In this document: positions 34,483 through 43,347 of the stretch, in pieces
Position numbering within the stretch: the first letter of the stretch is position 1
How the letters are laid out: the number at the start of each line of letters is the position of its first letter
NCBI RefSeq assembly: GCF_003313465.1
Contig: NZ_KZ845667.1
Coordinates: forward strand, 186,001-250,000
Length of the DNA stretch: 64,000 nt
Source of the DNA: Thermoflavimicrobium daqui
Lineage (GTDB): Bacteria; Bacillota; Bacilli; Thermoactinomycetales; Thermoactinomycetaceae
Reading direction: 5' to 3'
Program-made: the position numbers and the translations under genes
Notes under the pieces: model-generated
Database searches by the model: none
What the model saw: only the letters and a program-made list of their open reading frames with translations
What the model was told of the DNA's origin: nothing

Positions 34483-35430
34483 ATGGAAACCCAGTCTGCA
34501 CAAAAAAATATATCAATCTATTTTTGGTTATTGTTCGTTCCACTGTTTTGGGGAGGTGCTTTTGGGGCAGCTAAACATGTAATTACCGAAATATCACCGA
34601 TAAAAGCTGCAACTCTTCGGTTTGGATTTGCTGGATTGATTTTACTCACTATTGTTCTAATTCGCTCAAACTGGAATTCAGACATGTTAAAAAGACAGTG
34701 GTTCGGACTCCTCCTTATGTCTATTACAGGGATATTTAGTTATAATGCTTTTTTCTTTATCGCTTTAAAATATACTTCGGCTATTAATGGATCTTTAATT
34801 ATGGCAACCTCCCCTGTATTCATTATCTTGGGAGCTATTCTTTTTTTGCATGAGTCTTGGAGCAAACGTATCATATATGGACTCCTACTATCATTAACCG
34901 GTGTATTTCTTGTAATTACTAAGGGATCATTCCAGATATTCCTTTCTCTTTCTTTTAACAAGGGAGATTTGTTGTTTATAGCTGCATTAGTTAGTTGGGT
35001 CATTCATGGACTAATTGGAAAGGTTGTCATGCAAGGGGTTTCTCCCTTATTTACAACAACAATCACTACTTTAGTTGGCTCTATATTTCTTGCTATTTGG
35101 TCTTTTTTTGAAGATGACTGGTCAAGTATTTTATCTTTATCCAAGCAATCATGGATTGAGATGATCTATATGATTGTATTTGCAACCGTCATCGCATTTT
35201 TTCTATGGAATAAGGGGATTCATGAGATTGGCGCTAGTAAGTCAAGTATTTATATGAATTTTGTACCCATTAATGCTGCCTGGATTGCTGTTTTATTTTA
35301 TGATTCGACTATTACATGGCAACAAGTTGTTGGCATGATGTTAGTTGTTATTGGTGTCTGTATATCGACCTTTAGTAAAAGATCCAAAAATATAAAATCA
35401 AAGCGTCCATTATCTCAACAATTCCCTTAA
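34483..35430 (+). CDS. EamA/DMT family transporter (10 TM)
   Basis: 315 residues with two EamA repeats: SIYFWLLFVPLFWGGAFGAAKHVI opens repeat 1 and GDLLFIAALVSWVIHGLIGKV opens repeat 2. About ten TM helices. It ends in a basic tail (KRSKNIKSKRPLSQQ) on the cytoplasmic side. Relatives (YdcZ, RhaT, PecM-type) export metabolites or amino acids. ATG 34483 follows GGAAGTGTAAGA. Likely controlled by the GntR protein encoded just upstream. Confidence 0.9.
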   Translation: METQSAQKNISIYFWLLFVPLFWGGAFGAAKHVITEISPIKAATLRFGFAGLILLTIVLIRSNWNSDMLKRQWFGLLLMSITGIFSYNAFFFIALKYTSAINGSLIMATSPVFIILGAILFLHESWSKRIIYGLLLSLTGVFLVITKGSFQIFLSLSFNKGDLLFIAALVSWVIHGLIGKVVMQGVSPLFTTTITTLVGSIFLAIWSFFEDDWSSILSLSKQSWIEMIYMIVFATVIAFFLWNKGIHEIGASKSSIYMNFVPINAAWIAVLFYDSTITWQQVVGMMLVVIGVCISTFSKRSKNIKSKRPLSQQFP

Positions 35431-35471
35431 ATACGGAGAGTTATGCATTCAATATAGAAAACTATATTATG

Positions 35472-35612
35472 AGTTGCCCTCCTAATTAGCCGCTCATCGC
35501 TTCCCCATTCACTCCCGCTAATGGTTTGGCGCAAAAACGATCCTATACTAAAACAATTCGCTCTAGTTCTAGAAATGATCTAGATTTTGTCCCGAATTAT
35601 GAAATATGTTGT
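35472..35612. repeat. dispersed degenerate repeat, copy B
   Basis: The counterpart of 3343-3466: CCTCCTAATTAGCCGCTCAT, CTTCCCCATTCACTCCC, then TTCTAGAAATGATCTAG. The rest of the 35431-35960 gap holds a terminator at 35644 and no recognisable gene. Confidence 0.5.
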
Positions 35613-35643
35613 TATTTATATTGTAATTAAGAGGAATTTTTTT

Positions 35644-35674
35644 AAAGCCACTTCCATCATAAGTAGTGGCTTTT
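35644..35674 (+). terminator. terminator downstream of the EamA gene
   Basis: AAAGCCACT...AGTGGCTTTT hairpin with a T tract, 213 bp after the EamA stop codon. Confidence 0.6.
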
Positions 35675-35960
35675 CCCTATTCTATACTAACTTTACAGTA
35701 TGCTTTCATAGTCATGATTTTGGAGATAGGTAATCATTTATAAATAAATAACACAAAATAAATTATAAAAAACTGTTACAAGAGCAATAATTTATTCGAT
35801 AAAGCATTTTTCTTCCCACTGGATTGTGTCTTCGTATATTGATCAAGTAAGTCAACTTCATAACCCTATTACACCTTGTCATGAAAAATAAATTTTAAAG
35901 TGGTATGTTAATTTACTCCTACTACTTTACATAGAAAATAATTAAAAAGGAGACTTCATA

Positions 35961-37481
35961 ATGAATACACTTGGAAATCTATTACAAAACCGAGCGAACG
36001 AATCTCCTACCTTAGAAGCCTTTCGATCCAATCTTTTTTGTTATACTTTTAAAACCTATAATGAAAGAGTTAATCAACTTGCTCATTTTTTATTAGACCA
36101 TCACGTTCAAAAAGGAGATCGAATTGCGATTCTCTGTAAAAATAACCATCCTTTTCCTACCATCCTAATGGCAACCTTAAAGATTGGGGCTATTGCCGTT
36201 CCACTCAGTTGGCAACTTACCTCTTATGAATTAAAGGACATACTAGAGAACTTTCAGCCTAAAATCATTTTCTATGATCGTGAATTTTCGGATTCGTTAA
36301 CCTCTTATCACCCATCTTCGTATTTTACTGTGGAAGTGGGAGTAGAAGACAATACAACTGAAGAATATGACCGTATCTTTGTTCAGTATCCGTCTTCTGA
36401 ACCCAATGTGAATGTAAACGAACAAGATATCGCGATGATTCTTTTTACCTCGGGTACAACCGGAAATGTAAAGGGGTGTATTTTTAAACACGGTCCCCTC
36501 TTCTCCTACATATCAAAAACAAAAACTCAAACAACTCAGTCAAATGGGAAGCGTTTTTTGGCTAGCCATCCGTTTTATCATATGAGCTCTATTACAACGA
36601 TTTTAATAACGATATACAATGGAATTACCTTAATTCCTCTAACAAACCCGACACCAGCTAAGATTTGGGATGCGATTGAAGAACATCAAGTGACCATGAT
36701 GCTAGCGTTTCCTTCTACATACATCTACATGTTAGAAGAATGGAAAGCTCGAGAAAAACAAGGCAAGAACACCTCTCTCCTTCAAATAGCATTTTCAGGA
36801 GGAACGAAAGTTCCTGCAAATTTAATTTTAGAATATAAAAAGATGGGTATCCCTATGTTACAAGGATATGGAAGTACAGAGTCCTGGGTAGTAACCAGAT
36901 GGCACCCAGGCATGGGATATGATAAGGTTGAATCTGTAGGGAAACCGTTTGACGATGTACAAGTAAAAATTGTCAGCCCGGATTCAGGTAAGGAAGTCGG
37001 GACTGGCGAAATTGGAGAAATACTTGTAAAAAGCCCTTATATGTTCGAAGGATATTGGAATAATCCAACAGCAACAGAAAAAATATTAAAAAACGGTTGG
37101 TTACATATGGGTGATTCTGGAAAGATAGATGAAGAAGGCTTCCTTTATGTACTAGGTCGTTATAAAGACGTGATCGTTTATGGCGGAGACAACATTTATC
37201 CAGATCAAGTGGAAGAAGTTATAGAGCAAATCGAAGGAATATTAGAGGCAGCCGTGATTGGTGTTCCAGATCCGATCTTTGGCGAAAAACCGAGAGCGTA
37301 TGTTGTTAAAGATAAAACTTCCACAGTGACGGAAGAAGAAATTAAAAAGTACTGTAGAGAGAGACTTGCTAGCTATAAAGTTCCTGAGATTTGCTTGGTT
37401 GATACCCTTCCTAAAAATTATCTAGGAAAAGTATTGAAAAGGGTCTTAAAAGATGAAGCAGAGAAAGATGTTCAAAAGTAA
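35961..37481 (+). CDS. AMP-dependent acyl-CoA ligase (long-chain/medium-chain type)
   Basis: 506 residues of the ANL adenylating superfamily: P-loop motif MILFTSGTTGNVKGCIF (the usual Lys before G is followed by C), SHPFYHMSS, YGSTESWVV, NGWLHMGDSGKIDEEGFLYVLGRYKDVIVYGGDNIYPDQVEEV and the C-terminal catalytic Lys in NYLGKVLKRVL. It activates a carboxylic acid with ATP and loads CoA. ATG 35961 follows AAAAAGGAGACTTCATA. It stands alone, so the substrate (fatty acid or O-succinylbenzoate-like) is not defined. Confidence 0.9.
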   Translation: MNTLGNLLQNRANESPTLEAFRSNLFCYTFKTYNERVNQLAHFLLDHHVQKGDRIAILCKNNHPFPTILMATLKIGAIAVPLSWQLTSYELKDILENFQPKIIFYDREFSDSLTSYHPSSYFTVEVGVEDNTTEEYDRIFVQYPSSEPNVNVNEQDIAMILFTSGTTGNVKGCIFKHGPLFSYISKTKTQTTQSNGKRFLASHPFYHMSSITTILITIYNGITLIPLTNPTPAKIWDAIEEHQVTMMLAFPSTYIYMLEEWKAREKQGKNTSLLQIAFSGGTKVPANLILEYKKMGIPMLQGYGSTESWVVTRWHPGMGYDKVESVGKPFDDVQVKIVSPDSGKEVGTGEIGEILVKSPYMFEGYWNNPTATEKILKNGWLHMGDSGKIDEEGFLYVLGRYKDVIVYGGDNIYPDQVEEVIEQIEGILEAAVIGVPDPIFGEKPRAYVVKDKTSTVTEEEIKKYCRERLASYKVPEICLVDTLPKNYLGKVLKRVLKDEAEKDVQK

Positions 37482-37654
37482 CCTTTGATATAGAGGGACT
37501 ATGCGTCCTTTTTTATTTATCATCTTCTCTTTTAAGATAATAAAAATAAAAACTTGACAGTTTACACTTAACTACAGCAAAATTGATTAGTTTGTTATAA
37601 TAATAGTGGTTAGATTGATGTACATAACTAAAATGAAATGGAGAGTATAAAACT

Positions 37655-38116
37655 ATGACAAAAGATTATGCATTAGGCCACATTCAACTTGTTCGTGGTT
37701 TGCTTTTTAAAGCATTAGAAAATGTGACAGAAGAGCAAGCAAAGGTAATACCTACAAACTTTAACAACAACATTTTATGGAATGTGGGCCATATTTATGT
37801 TTCTTTCGAACATATCGTACTTGGATCAGTGGGTAAAGCACAAAAAATAGATTGGGCAGACCTATTTGTACCTGGTTCTAAACCAGCTGAATGGACAAAA
37901 GAAGCCCCTACCTTAGAAGAACTTAAAGGTCTTTTACAAGAACAGACTAGTCGGGTCGCTGAGGTATTGGAAGGACACTTAGATGATCAAGCAGAAAATC
38001 CGTTTAAATTAGGAGAATTAGCAACGTTTACCACTGCTCGTGAATGCATCAGCTTTTCTCTTTTCCATGAGGGACTTCATGTTGGAACGATCAATAATCT
38101 GAAAAAACTAGTTTAA
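37655..38116 (+). CDS. DinB superfamily protein
   Basis: 153 residues, four-helix bundle: NILWNVGHIYVSFEHIVLGSVGK and ISFSLFHEGLHVGTINNLKKLV hold the three metal-ligand His residues. It is similar to Bacillus YfiT/YuaE-type DinB proteins. The enzymatic role is unknown. ATG 37655 follows GGAGAGTATAAACT. A terminator follows at 38176. Confidence 0.86.
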   Translation: MTKDYALGHIQLVRGLLFKALENVTEEQAKVIPTNFNNNILWNVGHIYVSFEHIVLGSVGKAQKIDWADLFVPGSKPAEWTKEAPTLEELKGLLQEQTSRVAEVLEGHLDDQAENPFKLGELATFTTARECISFSLFHEGLHVGTINNLKKLV

Positions 38117-38175
38117 TATTCCATTTGGGCTAATCCAAAAGTATAAAACAGAATTCAACCTAGCCACCAAAAAGT

Positions 38176-38208
38176 AAACCCGTATCACACCGAAAGTGAT
38201 ATGGGTTT
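38176..38208 (+). terminator. terminator after the DinB gene
   Basis: AAACCCGTATCAC / GTGATATGGGTTT (one G-U) around ACCGAAA, followed by ATTATAT. Nothing else is recognisable in 38209-38415. Confidence 0.65.
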
Positions 38209-38415
38209 ATTATATAATTTTTGTAATTTCTACTCATTTTCTTTCACTTGAAGAACATCTTTTAAATAGGTTCGTATCAACTCTATTTACCCAGCTACAC
38301 CTATTTTTTCTAAATGTCTGGTGATTCCGTTTATTATTGCAAATTAACCATTCTATACATTTAAATTTACTATATTTTTATTAAATAGACAGTGCATCTA
38401 TCATCAAATCCTTAT

Positions 38416-39162
38416 TTAAGATTTAATAATCAGCTTATTACCTTTAAATATAAACTTTTTCCCTTCATCTTCATAGACTATGATTTCCATATTATTTAAC
38501 CTATTTAACATCTCTCTAATCTGCATAGATATATGATTCTTTTCGTTATAGAGTAGCTGTTTTCCAAAATCGTCCCTCTCAAATTGGTTTAGTTCATTTT
38601 TTATGATTTGAAGCTCACTTGTATTGATTCCCCTATCCAACATTAACCTAGCCAATTCTATCTTAAAGACGATATCTCTACTAAACTTGCTACATTCTTG
38701 TAATCGATCCATGATCTGATTAGCCATTTCTTCCTTATTTTCGATATTATTTAATTCATCGATTATCTTTTGATAATACCAAGCATGATCATATTCATCT
38801 AATGCTTCATCTGAAAGATCTACTTCAGAGCGATCTGTAGAAACAAACCTTAATGTACGAGGAAATCCATATCTTCCACATATCAATTCATGATGATGCA
38901 AGCTGATTCTTCCACCCCTTTCGTACAATTGAATGATAGGATGATACAAATTTTTAAATTGAATCGCCTCTTTTATTTCTTGATCCACTAAATAAGCCCA
39001 TTCTAAATAAAATGTACACAGATATCTTGCTATCCACCCTTTTGTTATTTGGTTTAGTTCCGAGCAAGTTTTTTCAATATCTTTGGGTAGTTTAGCATGA
39101 ATAACATTTGCAGCACTAAAAATAACAGGTCTTTTTTTCGAGTTTCTAAGATGATAATCCAA
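38416..39162 (-). CDS. hypothetical protein, possibly N-terminally truncated
   Basis: 248 residues from TTG 39162; not recognised. The frame stays open and coding-like for about 31 more codons upstream (to about 39255: reads VQNIDWEYKDEYKPSHAKLV...) but offers no ATG/GTG and then a stop, so the true start is uncertain or lost. The composition is soluble and rich in charged helices (EYDHAWYYQKIIDELNNIENKEE), with HHHELICGRYGFPRTLRFVST in the middle and a short beta-like C-terminus (KKFIFKGNKLIIKS). No neighbour suggests a role. Confidence 0.5.
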   Translation of the reverse strand: MDYHLRNSKKRPVIFSAANVIHAKLPKDIEKTCSELNQITKGWIARYLCTFYLEWAYLVDQEIKEAIQFKNLYHPIIQLYERGGRISLHHHELICGRYGFPRTLRFVSTDRSEVDLSDEALDEYDHAWYYQKIIDELNNIENKEEMANQIMDRLQECSKFSRDIVFKIELARLMLDRGINTSELQIIKNELNQFERDDFGKQLLYNEKNHISMQIREMLNRLNNMEIIVYEDEGKKFIFKGNKLIIKS

Positions 39163-39383
39163 GAATAATTTACCTCTTCTTAGAAATTCAGATACTAACT
39201 TAGCGTGTGAAGGTTTATATTCATCTTTATACTCCCAATCTATATTTTGAACACGGATTTAGGCTACTTCAAAGTATTCACCCAGTTTCATTCACCTCAC
39301 TATCTAATGTTCTTACAAACACTTGGGTTTACTAAAAAACCAGTATATAATATTAGAAGCAAATAATAGGAAGGGATTAAGCA

Positions 39384-40277
39384 ATGTCTTTAGATTATCA
39401 AGTACTCTTATATTATAAATATGTACCGATCGAAGAACCTCAAAAAATTGTAGAAAAACAAAAAGAGCTTTGTCAGAGATTAAATCTCAAAGGGAGAATT
39501 CTTGTCGCAGAAGAAGGACTAAATGGTACAGTTTCAGGTACGATCGAAGAAACAAACAGCTATATGGAAGCAATGAAAAAAGATCCTCTCTTTCATGATA
39601 TGCCCTTTAAAGTAGATTTGCATGATGGACACGCTTTTCGAAAACTGTCTGTGAAACTGCGCCCAGAAATTGTTGCATGGCATATGGAAGAAAAGGTCGA
39701 TCCCAATGAGATTACTGGCATACACCTTTCTCCAAAAGAGTGGTACCAAACCATGCAAGAAGAGGATGTTATTATTATTGATGGCCGAAATGATTTCGAG
39801 TATGACCTTGGGCATTTTCGTGGTGCAATTCGCCCAGATGTTCAAACAACCCGTGAGTTTCCAGAGTGGATTCAAAAGCATAAAGAGGAATGGAAAGGTA
39901 AAAAAATACTTACCTATTGTACGGGTGGAATTCGGTGTGAAAAGTTAAGTGGGGTCTTACTCAAAGAAGGTTTATCGGATGTCTATCAGTTAGACGGTGG
40001 GATTGTCACATATGGAAAAGATCCAGAAGTACAAGGGGCGCTCTTTGATGGACAATGCTACGTTTTTGACGATCGAATCTCTGTTCCGATCAATCAAAAG
40101 GAACATGTGATTGTAGGAAAGTGCTATCACTGTAAAGCTCCAGCAGAAAAATATCTAAACTGCAACTATGATCCATGTGATCGTCGTCATCTCGTCTGTC
40201 CGGAATGTGAGGAAAAATACACCGGATATTGTTCTATAGAATGTAAAGAGAAAGATAAAACAAAAGAACAAGTGTAA
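39384..40277 (+). CDS. trhO: tRNA uridine 5-hydroxylase TrhO (rhodanese-like, YbfQ/YceA family)
   Basis: 297 residues. An N-terminal acylphosphatase-like domain ([14 protein letters not shown]), a rhodanese domain with the active-site loop [20 protein letters not shown] (catalytic Cys), and a C-terminal Cys-rich metal-binding tail with [23 protein letters not shown] and YCSIECKEK. The family makes 5-hydroxyuridine at position 34 of certain tRNAs using prephenate-dependent or O2-dependent chemistry. ATG 39384 follows AGGAAGGGATTAAGCA. A strong terminator follows. Confidence 0.93.
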   Translation: MSLDYQVLLYYKYVPIEEPQKIVEKQKELCQRLNLKGRILVAEEGLNGTVSGTIEETNSYMEAMKKDPLFHDMPFKVDLHDGHAFRKLSVKLRPEIVAWHMEEKVDPNEITGIHLSPKEWYQTMQEEDVIIIDGRNDFEYDLGHFRGAIRPDVQTTREFPEWIQKHKEEWKGKKILTYCTGGIRCEKLSGVLLKEGLSDVYQLDGGIVTYGKDPEVQGALFDGQCYVFDDRISVPINQKEHVIVGKCYHCKAPAEKYLNCNYDPCDRRHLVCPECEEKYTGYCSIECKEKDKTKEQV

Positions 40278-40348
40278 AGACAAAACCATTGATGGATCAT
40301 TCCAGCGAAATAAATAACAAGTAACGGATTTTAAAAATCCTCATAGCT

Positions 40349-40411
40349 AAAATAGCAAAAGGATTGAGATTTCTTCATTTTACGATAGGAATCTCAATCC
40401 TTTTGCTATTT
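40349..40411. terminator. strong terminator after trhO
   Basis: AAATAGCAAAAGGATTGAGA and its complement around a 20-nt region. The 40412-40798 stretch that follows has no recognisable gene. Confidence 0.75.
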
Positions 40412-40798
40412 ATTCTACATCTACTAAGAACCAGTGAGCCTCTTACTGTTATCTCCAATAAAATACCATCTCCACTAAGCTCTCTACGAATTGAACTTCT
40501 TCTACTTGTCCTTTTAAAAAGTGGTAGGGGTAAATTGAAATTGCTGATGGTAACCATTAAGTTTGCGAGATATACATTTTTCTTCTAATCCTAATTGCTT
40601 AAATATATCAATCAATTGCATTATGGGAAGATACAGGCAAATCTTCACGATGTTAAAAAGTAAACCTATAACACTTCCGTTCTAATACATCTAGATCTGA
40701 TTCAACCCTAATAGGGTGCGAGAATATTAACGCTGTCTGTTCACAGTTATCTACAAAATAATTAGCAGTATATAAATAAATATTCCCTCTAAATTACC

Positions 40799-40883
40799 TT
40801 GACACCTAATATTTAATCCTATAATGTTATTCATGAGTAATGTTACTTTTAAGTAATGTTACTTTTAAGTAATGTTACTTTAA
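40799..40883 (+). promoter_or_regulatory. tetR/doxX promoter with three tandem operators
   Basis: TTGACA (40799-40804) and TATAAT (40820-40825; 15-bp spacer). Just downstream are three back-to-back 16-bp units of AGTAATGTTACTTTTA at 40836, 40852 and 40868. Each unit holds an AGTAA-TG-TTACT dyad, so sites are spaced 16 bp apart. This is a likely array of binding sites for the TetR protein encoded next. Confidence 0.7.
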
Positions 40884-40908
40884 AGTATTTTTTAGGAGAT
40901 TGATAATT

Positions 40909-41514
40909 ATGATACAAAAGAAGGAATCAAAAGGTGAAAAAACTAGAGCTCGTTTGCTAGAAGTGGCTGCTGAGGAATTTGCCAAGCGGGGATTTCATGA
41001 GACCAAAGTAAGTACCATTGTTACTCGGGCTGGATTGACTCAGCCATCTTTCTATCTCTACTTTGCAAGTAAAGAGGCGATATTTGATGAGTTAATGGCT
41101 AGCTTTCGTTCCCAACTTCATGAACTAGTGACAAAGATCCGCTTATCCTCTATCGAGGAAAAAAATGAGGTTCCAAATCAAGTGTTAAAGGCCTCAGAAA
41201 CTGTTTTTCAGTTTTTAGCTCAAAATCCCAACTTAACACGAATTGGTTTTGTTTTATCTCCAGAAGCTGATCAATTACGAGCAGAACTAGTCTCATTAGT
41301 TACCCAGAACTTACTAGCAGAACAACAGAGTGGGTACTTTCGTGATGATCTATCGATGGATTTTGTAGCAGAGTGTATGGTTGCTATTATCGAGCGCCTC
41401 ACCATTTCAAGACTGCTACCTGGTATTGATAATGCCAAAAGCTTAGCTAAGCAACTCGTAAACTTTATTATGTATGGTATGGTTTCAAACACTAGTGCTA
41501 AGTCCCATTCGTAA
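40909..41514 (+). CDS. TetR family regulator
   Basis: 201 residues from ATG 40909 (TTAGGAGATTGATAATT upstream). Helix-turn-helix: TRARLLEVAAEEFAKRGFHE, TKVSTIVTRAGLTQPSFYLYFASKEAIFDEL. It has three tandem dyads in its own promoter and a DoxX-like gene 40 bp downstream, so it probably represses both. The ligand is unknown. Confidence 0.9.
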   Translation: MIQKKESKGEKTRARLLEVAAEEFAKRGFHETKVSTIVTRAGLTQPSFYLYFASKEAIFDELMASFRSQLHELVTKIRLSSIEEKNEVPNQVLKASETVFQFLAQNPNLTRIGFVLSPEADQLRAELVSLVTQNLLAEQQSGYFRDDLSMDFVAECMVAIIERLTISRLLPGIDNAKSLAKQLVNFIMYGMVSNTSAKSHS

Positions 41515-41554
41515 TTACTAAGCTTTATACTATTCTTATGAAAGAGTGGGTTAG

Positions 41555-41914
41555 ATGAAAACCTTTACCCTTGTCATTCAAATTTTATTGGCAATTAATT
41601 TTTTATCAGGTGGTTTCGTAAAACTTTTTCGTGTACCATTTCAAGTTGAACATTGGCAAGCTTATCAATATCCTTTATGGTTTATGTCTGTCATCGGTTT
41701 TATCGAAATAATAGGAGCCCTTGGATTAGTAGCTGGAATTTGGAATCGATATATAGCCATTAGCACATGTATCATACTTGTATTTATACTAATAGGAGCT
41801 ATTTATACTCATATTTTTCGAGCAAATCAAGCATTCGTAACGATCATACCGGCAATGGTTTGTTTAATCCTATGTATCATCGTAATTATTCAAAAATGGA
41901 GAGTAGAAATATAA
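41555..41914 (+). CDS. DoxX-like membrane protein
   Basis: 119 residues, four TM helices: FTLVIQILLAINFLSGGFVKLF (with the GxxKL motif typical of DoxX/DoxD), WFMSVIGFIEIIGALGLVAGIW, ISTCIILVFILIGAIYTHIF and a C-terminal helix. DoxX-family proteins are small membrane proteins linked to redox or thiol stress and quinone chemistry; no firm function here. It is the second gene of the TetR operon. Confidence 0.85.
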   Translation: MKTFTLVIQILLAINFLSGGFVKLFRVPFQVEHWQAYQYPLWFMSVIGFIEIIGALGLVAGIWNRYIAISTCIILVFILIGAIYTHIFRANQAFVTIIPAMVCLILCIIVIIQKWRVEI

Positions 41915-41922
41915 TAAAAAAT

Positions 41923-41948
41923 AACCGGCAGCCCAATGGATGCCGGTT
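41923..41948. terminator. short terminator-like stem between convergent genes
   Basis: AACCGGCA and TGCCGGTT around a 10-nt loop, preceded by A-rich and followed by TAAAT sequence. Confidence 0.55.
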
Positions 41949-41984
41949 TAAATAGCCTTTTTCTATAAATTCTTGAACCCTAAT

Positions 41985-42917
41985 CTAGCTGGATAATAAC
42001 TGCGTAAGTAGAGATTCTACCATTTCCTTACCACGTAACTGATTAATCCATTTTTCTGGAATTCCAGCTAGTCCATCCCGTATACCTGCTAATCCACCTG
42101 CAACAGCAGCATTGGTGTCTGTGTCGTTCCCAAAAGAGATGGCTGTTTTCACGACTTTTTCATAGCTCTCCTCTTGGATCACAATTCTAGCGCAATTAAA
42201 AGTATCGACAACATAGCCACTTCCATCGGTAGTTGGTTTAAGATCAGGACGAAGAGTAAATTCTAATTCGGCTTGATAAGTCGAATTGTCCGGATAGATT
42301 TGACGTAATGTACTTAAGGCTTCTTGATAAGCCTCGTGTGGATGTAATCCTTCTAACATGCGTCTTGCCCATAGAATATAGAGTGCGCAACAAACTTGGT
42401 TTGTCTCATGTCCATGCGTAACCATTGATTGAATATGTGCATCATGAACTAAATCCTCATCTGATCCCTGATGCCACAATGCTAATGGTAATACTCGCAT
42501 GAGTGAACCATTTCCTTTCCCATTTGGGCGAACAAGCCCTGCTTTGAGTGGAGGCATTCCTTTTTCGTATGCGAGTATGGCTTCTTCTGTTTGAATTCCA
42601 CAATCGAAAACAACAGCATCAATAGCCCATTTTCCCTTTCTCAGCCATTGTTGTATCTGGTTAGCGAAATGCCCTGAATCAAGTCTCCCGCACGTAAGTA
42701 GAGAATCTAATAAACACAATGCTTGCGCCCCATCATCCGACCACGTTCCAACAGGTATATGTGGATAGGTACGATTAAATCCAAGCGGTGGATTCATTTC
42801 TATCTCAGATAGTGGCGGGATTTGTGTAGCTAAATGAAACTCATATGGAACCCCAAGGGCATCGCCTACCAAAAGCCCAAACAGCCCCCCACGAATTCGT
42901 TCAGCTTTTGTAAGCAT
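41985..42917 (-). CDS. ADP-ribosylglycohydrolase (ARH/DraG family)
   Basis: 310 residues. Metal-binding motifs: FGLLVGDALGVPYEFH, TWSDDGAQALCLLDSLL (SDD), NGKGNGSLMRVLPLAL and the C-terminal SFGNDTDTNAAVAGGLAGIRDGL (D-T-D-T). It removes ADP-ribose from proteins, nucleic acids or small molecules using two Mg2+. It stands alone, so its substrate is unknown. ATG 42917 follows AAAGAGGATATATCC. Two palindromes lie just upstream. Confidence 0.92.
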   Translation of the reverse strand: MLTKAERIRGGLFGLLVGDALGVPYEFHLATQIPPLSEIEMNPPLGFNRTYPHIPVGTWSDDGAQALCLLDSLLTCGRLDSGHFANQIQQWLRKGKWAIDAVVFDCGIQTEEAILAYEKGMPPLKAGLVRPNGKGNGSLMRVLPLALWHQGSDEDLVHDAHIQSMVTHGHETNQVCCALYILWARRMLEGLHPHEAYQEALSTLRQIYPDNSTYQAELEFTLRPDLKPTTDGSGYVVDTFNCARIVIQEESYEKVVKTAISFGNDTDTNAAVAGGLAGIRDGLAGIPEKWINQLRGKEMVESLLTQLLSS

Positions 42918-42943
42918 GGATATATCCTCTTTTCTATGATGGA

Positions 42944-42981
42944 TGAATATTCATGCTACATTGTATCATGAATAATTATTC
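42944..42981. promoter_or_regulatory. two palindromes upstream of the ADP-ribosylglycohydrolase gene
   Basis: TGAATATTCA (42944-42953) and GAATAATTATTC (42970-42981), both perfect, about 26 bp apart centre to centre. They are possible operator sites; the cognate regulator is unknown. Confidence 0.35.
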
Positions 42982-43061
42982 TTCTGTCTATTTCTTGATA
43001 ATGTAAAAACAAGCCATTCAACTTAGATAATTAAACTTTTTTTAGCATTCACAATAACTTC

Positions 43062-43163
43062 TTACTTGCCAGTTTGTATAATCAAAGAGTCATCTTTGTT
43101 TTGCAAAGTATTAGCATTTAATCCTTCTCCAGTGTAGGAAAGAAGCGGAGAAATTTCAATCAC
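43062..43163 (-). pseudogene. C-terminal remnant of a UDPGP-type sugar nucleotidylyltransferase, copy 1
   Basis: The minus strand reads VIEISPLLSYTGEGLNANTL then QNKDDSLIIQ and a stop. EISPLLSY(A)GEGL is the signature near the C-terminus of UAP1/UDPGP-family uridylyltransferases. A second, frameshifted copy lies at 49138-49257. The two share about 150 bp including sequence past the stop (42976-43130 versus 49096-49262). Confidence 0.5.
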
Positions 43164-43303
43164 TTAATTTTTTTATTTTGGTTGGTATACCCGCTCTCAC
43201 TATTCATTTTTTTCCGTTCTTCTGTGAAGAGCTTTATATTAATCTTTCGGACTAGCTTAATTAAACGATCACCATTTATCAATAAGACTTATCATTAAAA
43301 TTC

Positions 43304-43337
43304 AGCATAGGATTTTACAGTTGTGGAATCCTATGCT
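43304..43337 (-). terminator. terminator of the amidohydrolase remnant
   Basis: AGCATAGGATT and its complement around a 12-nt loop, directly after the stop codon on the minus strand. Confidence 0.6.
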
Positions 43338-43347
43338 TCTAACTATG

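Noticed and set aside
40364-40588. Short hydrophobic ORFs on both strands after trhO
   Set aside because: Both overlap the trhO terminator arm and lack ribosome binding sites.
40836-40883. CRISPR array
   Set aside because: The three 16-bp repeats are contiguous without spacers and lie in a promoter, so they are operators. No CRISPR array was seen elsewhere.
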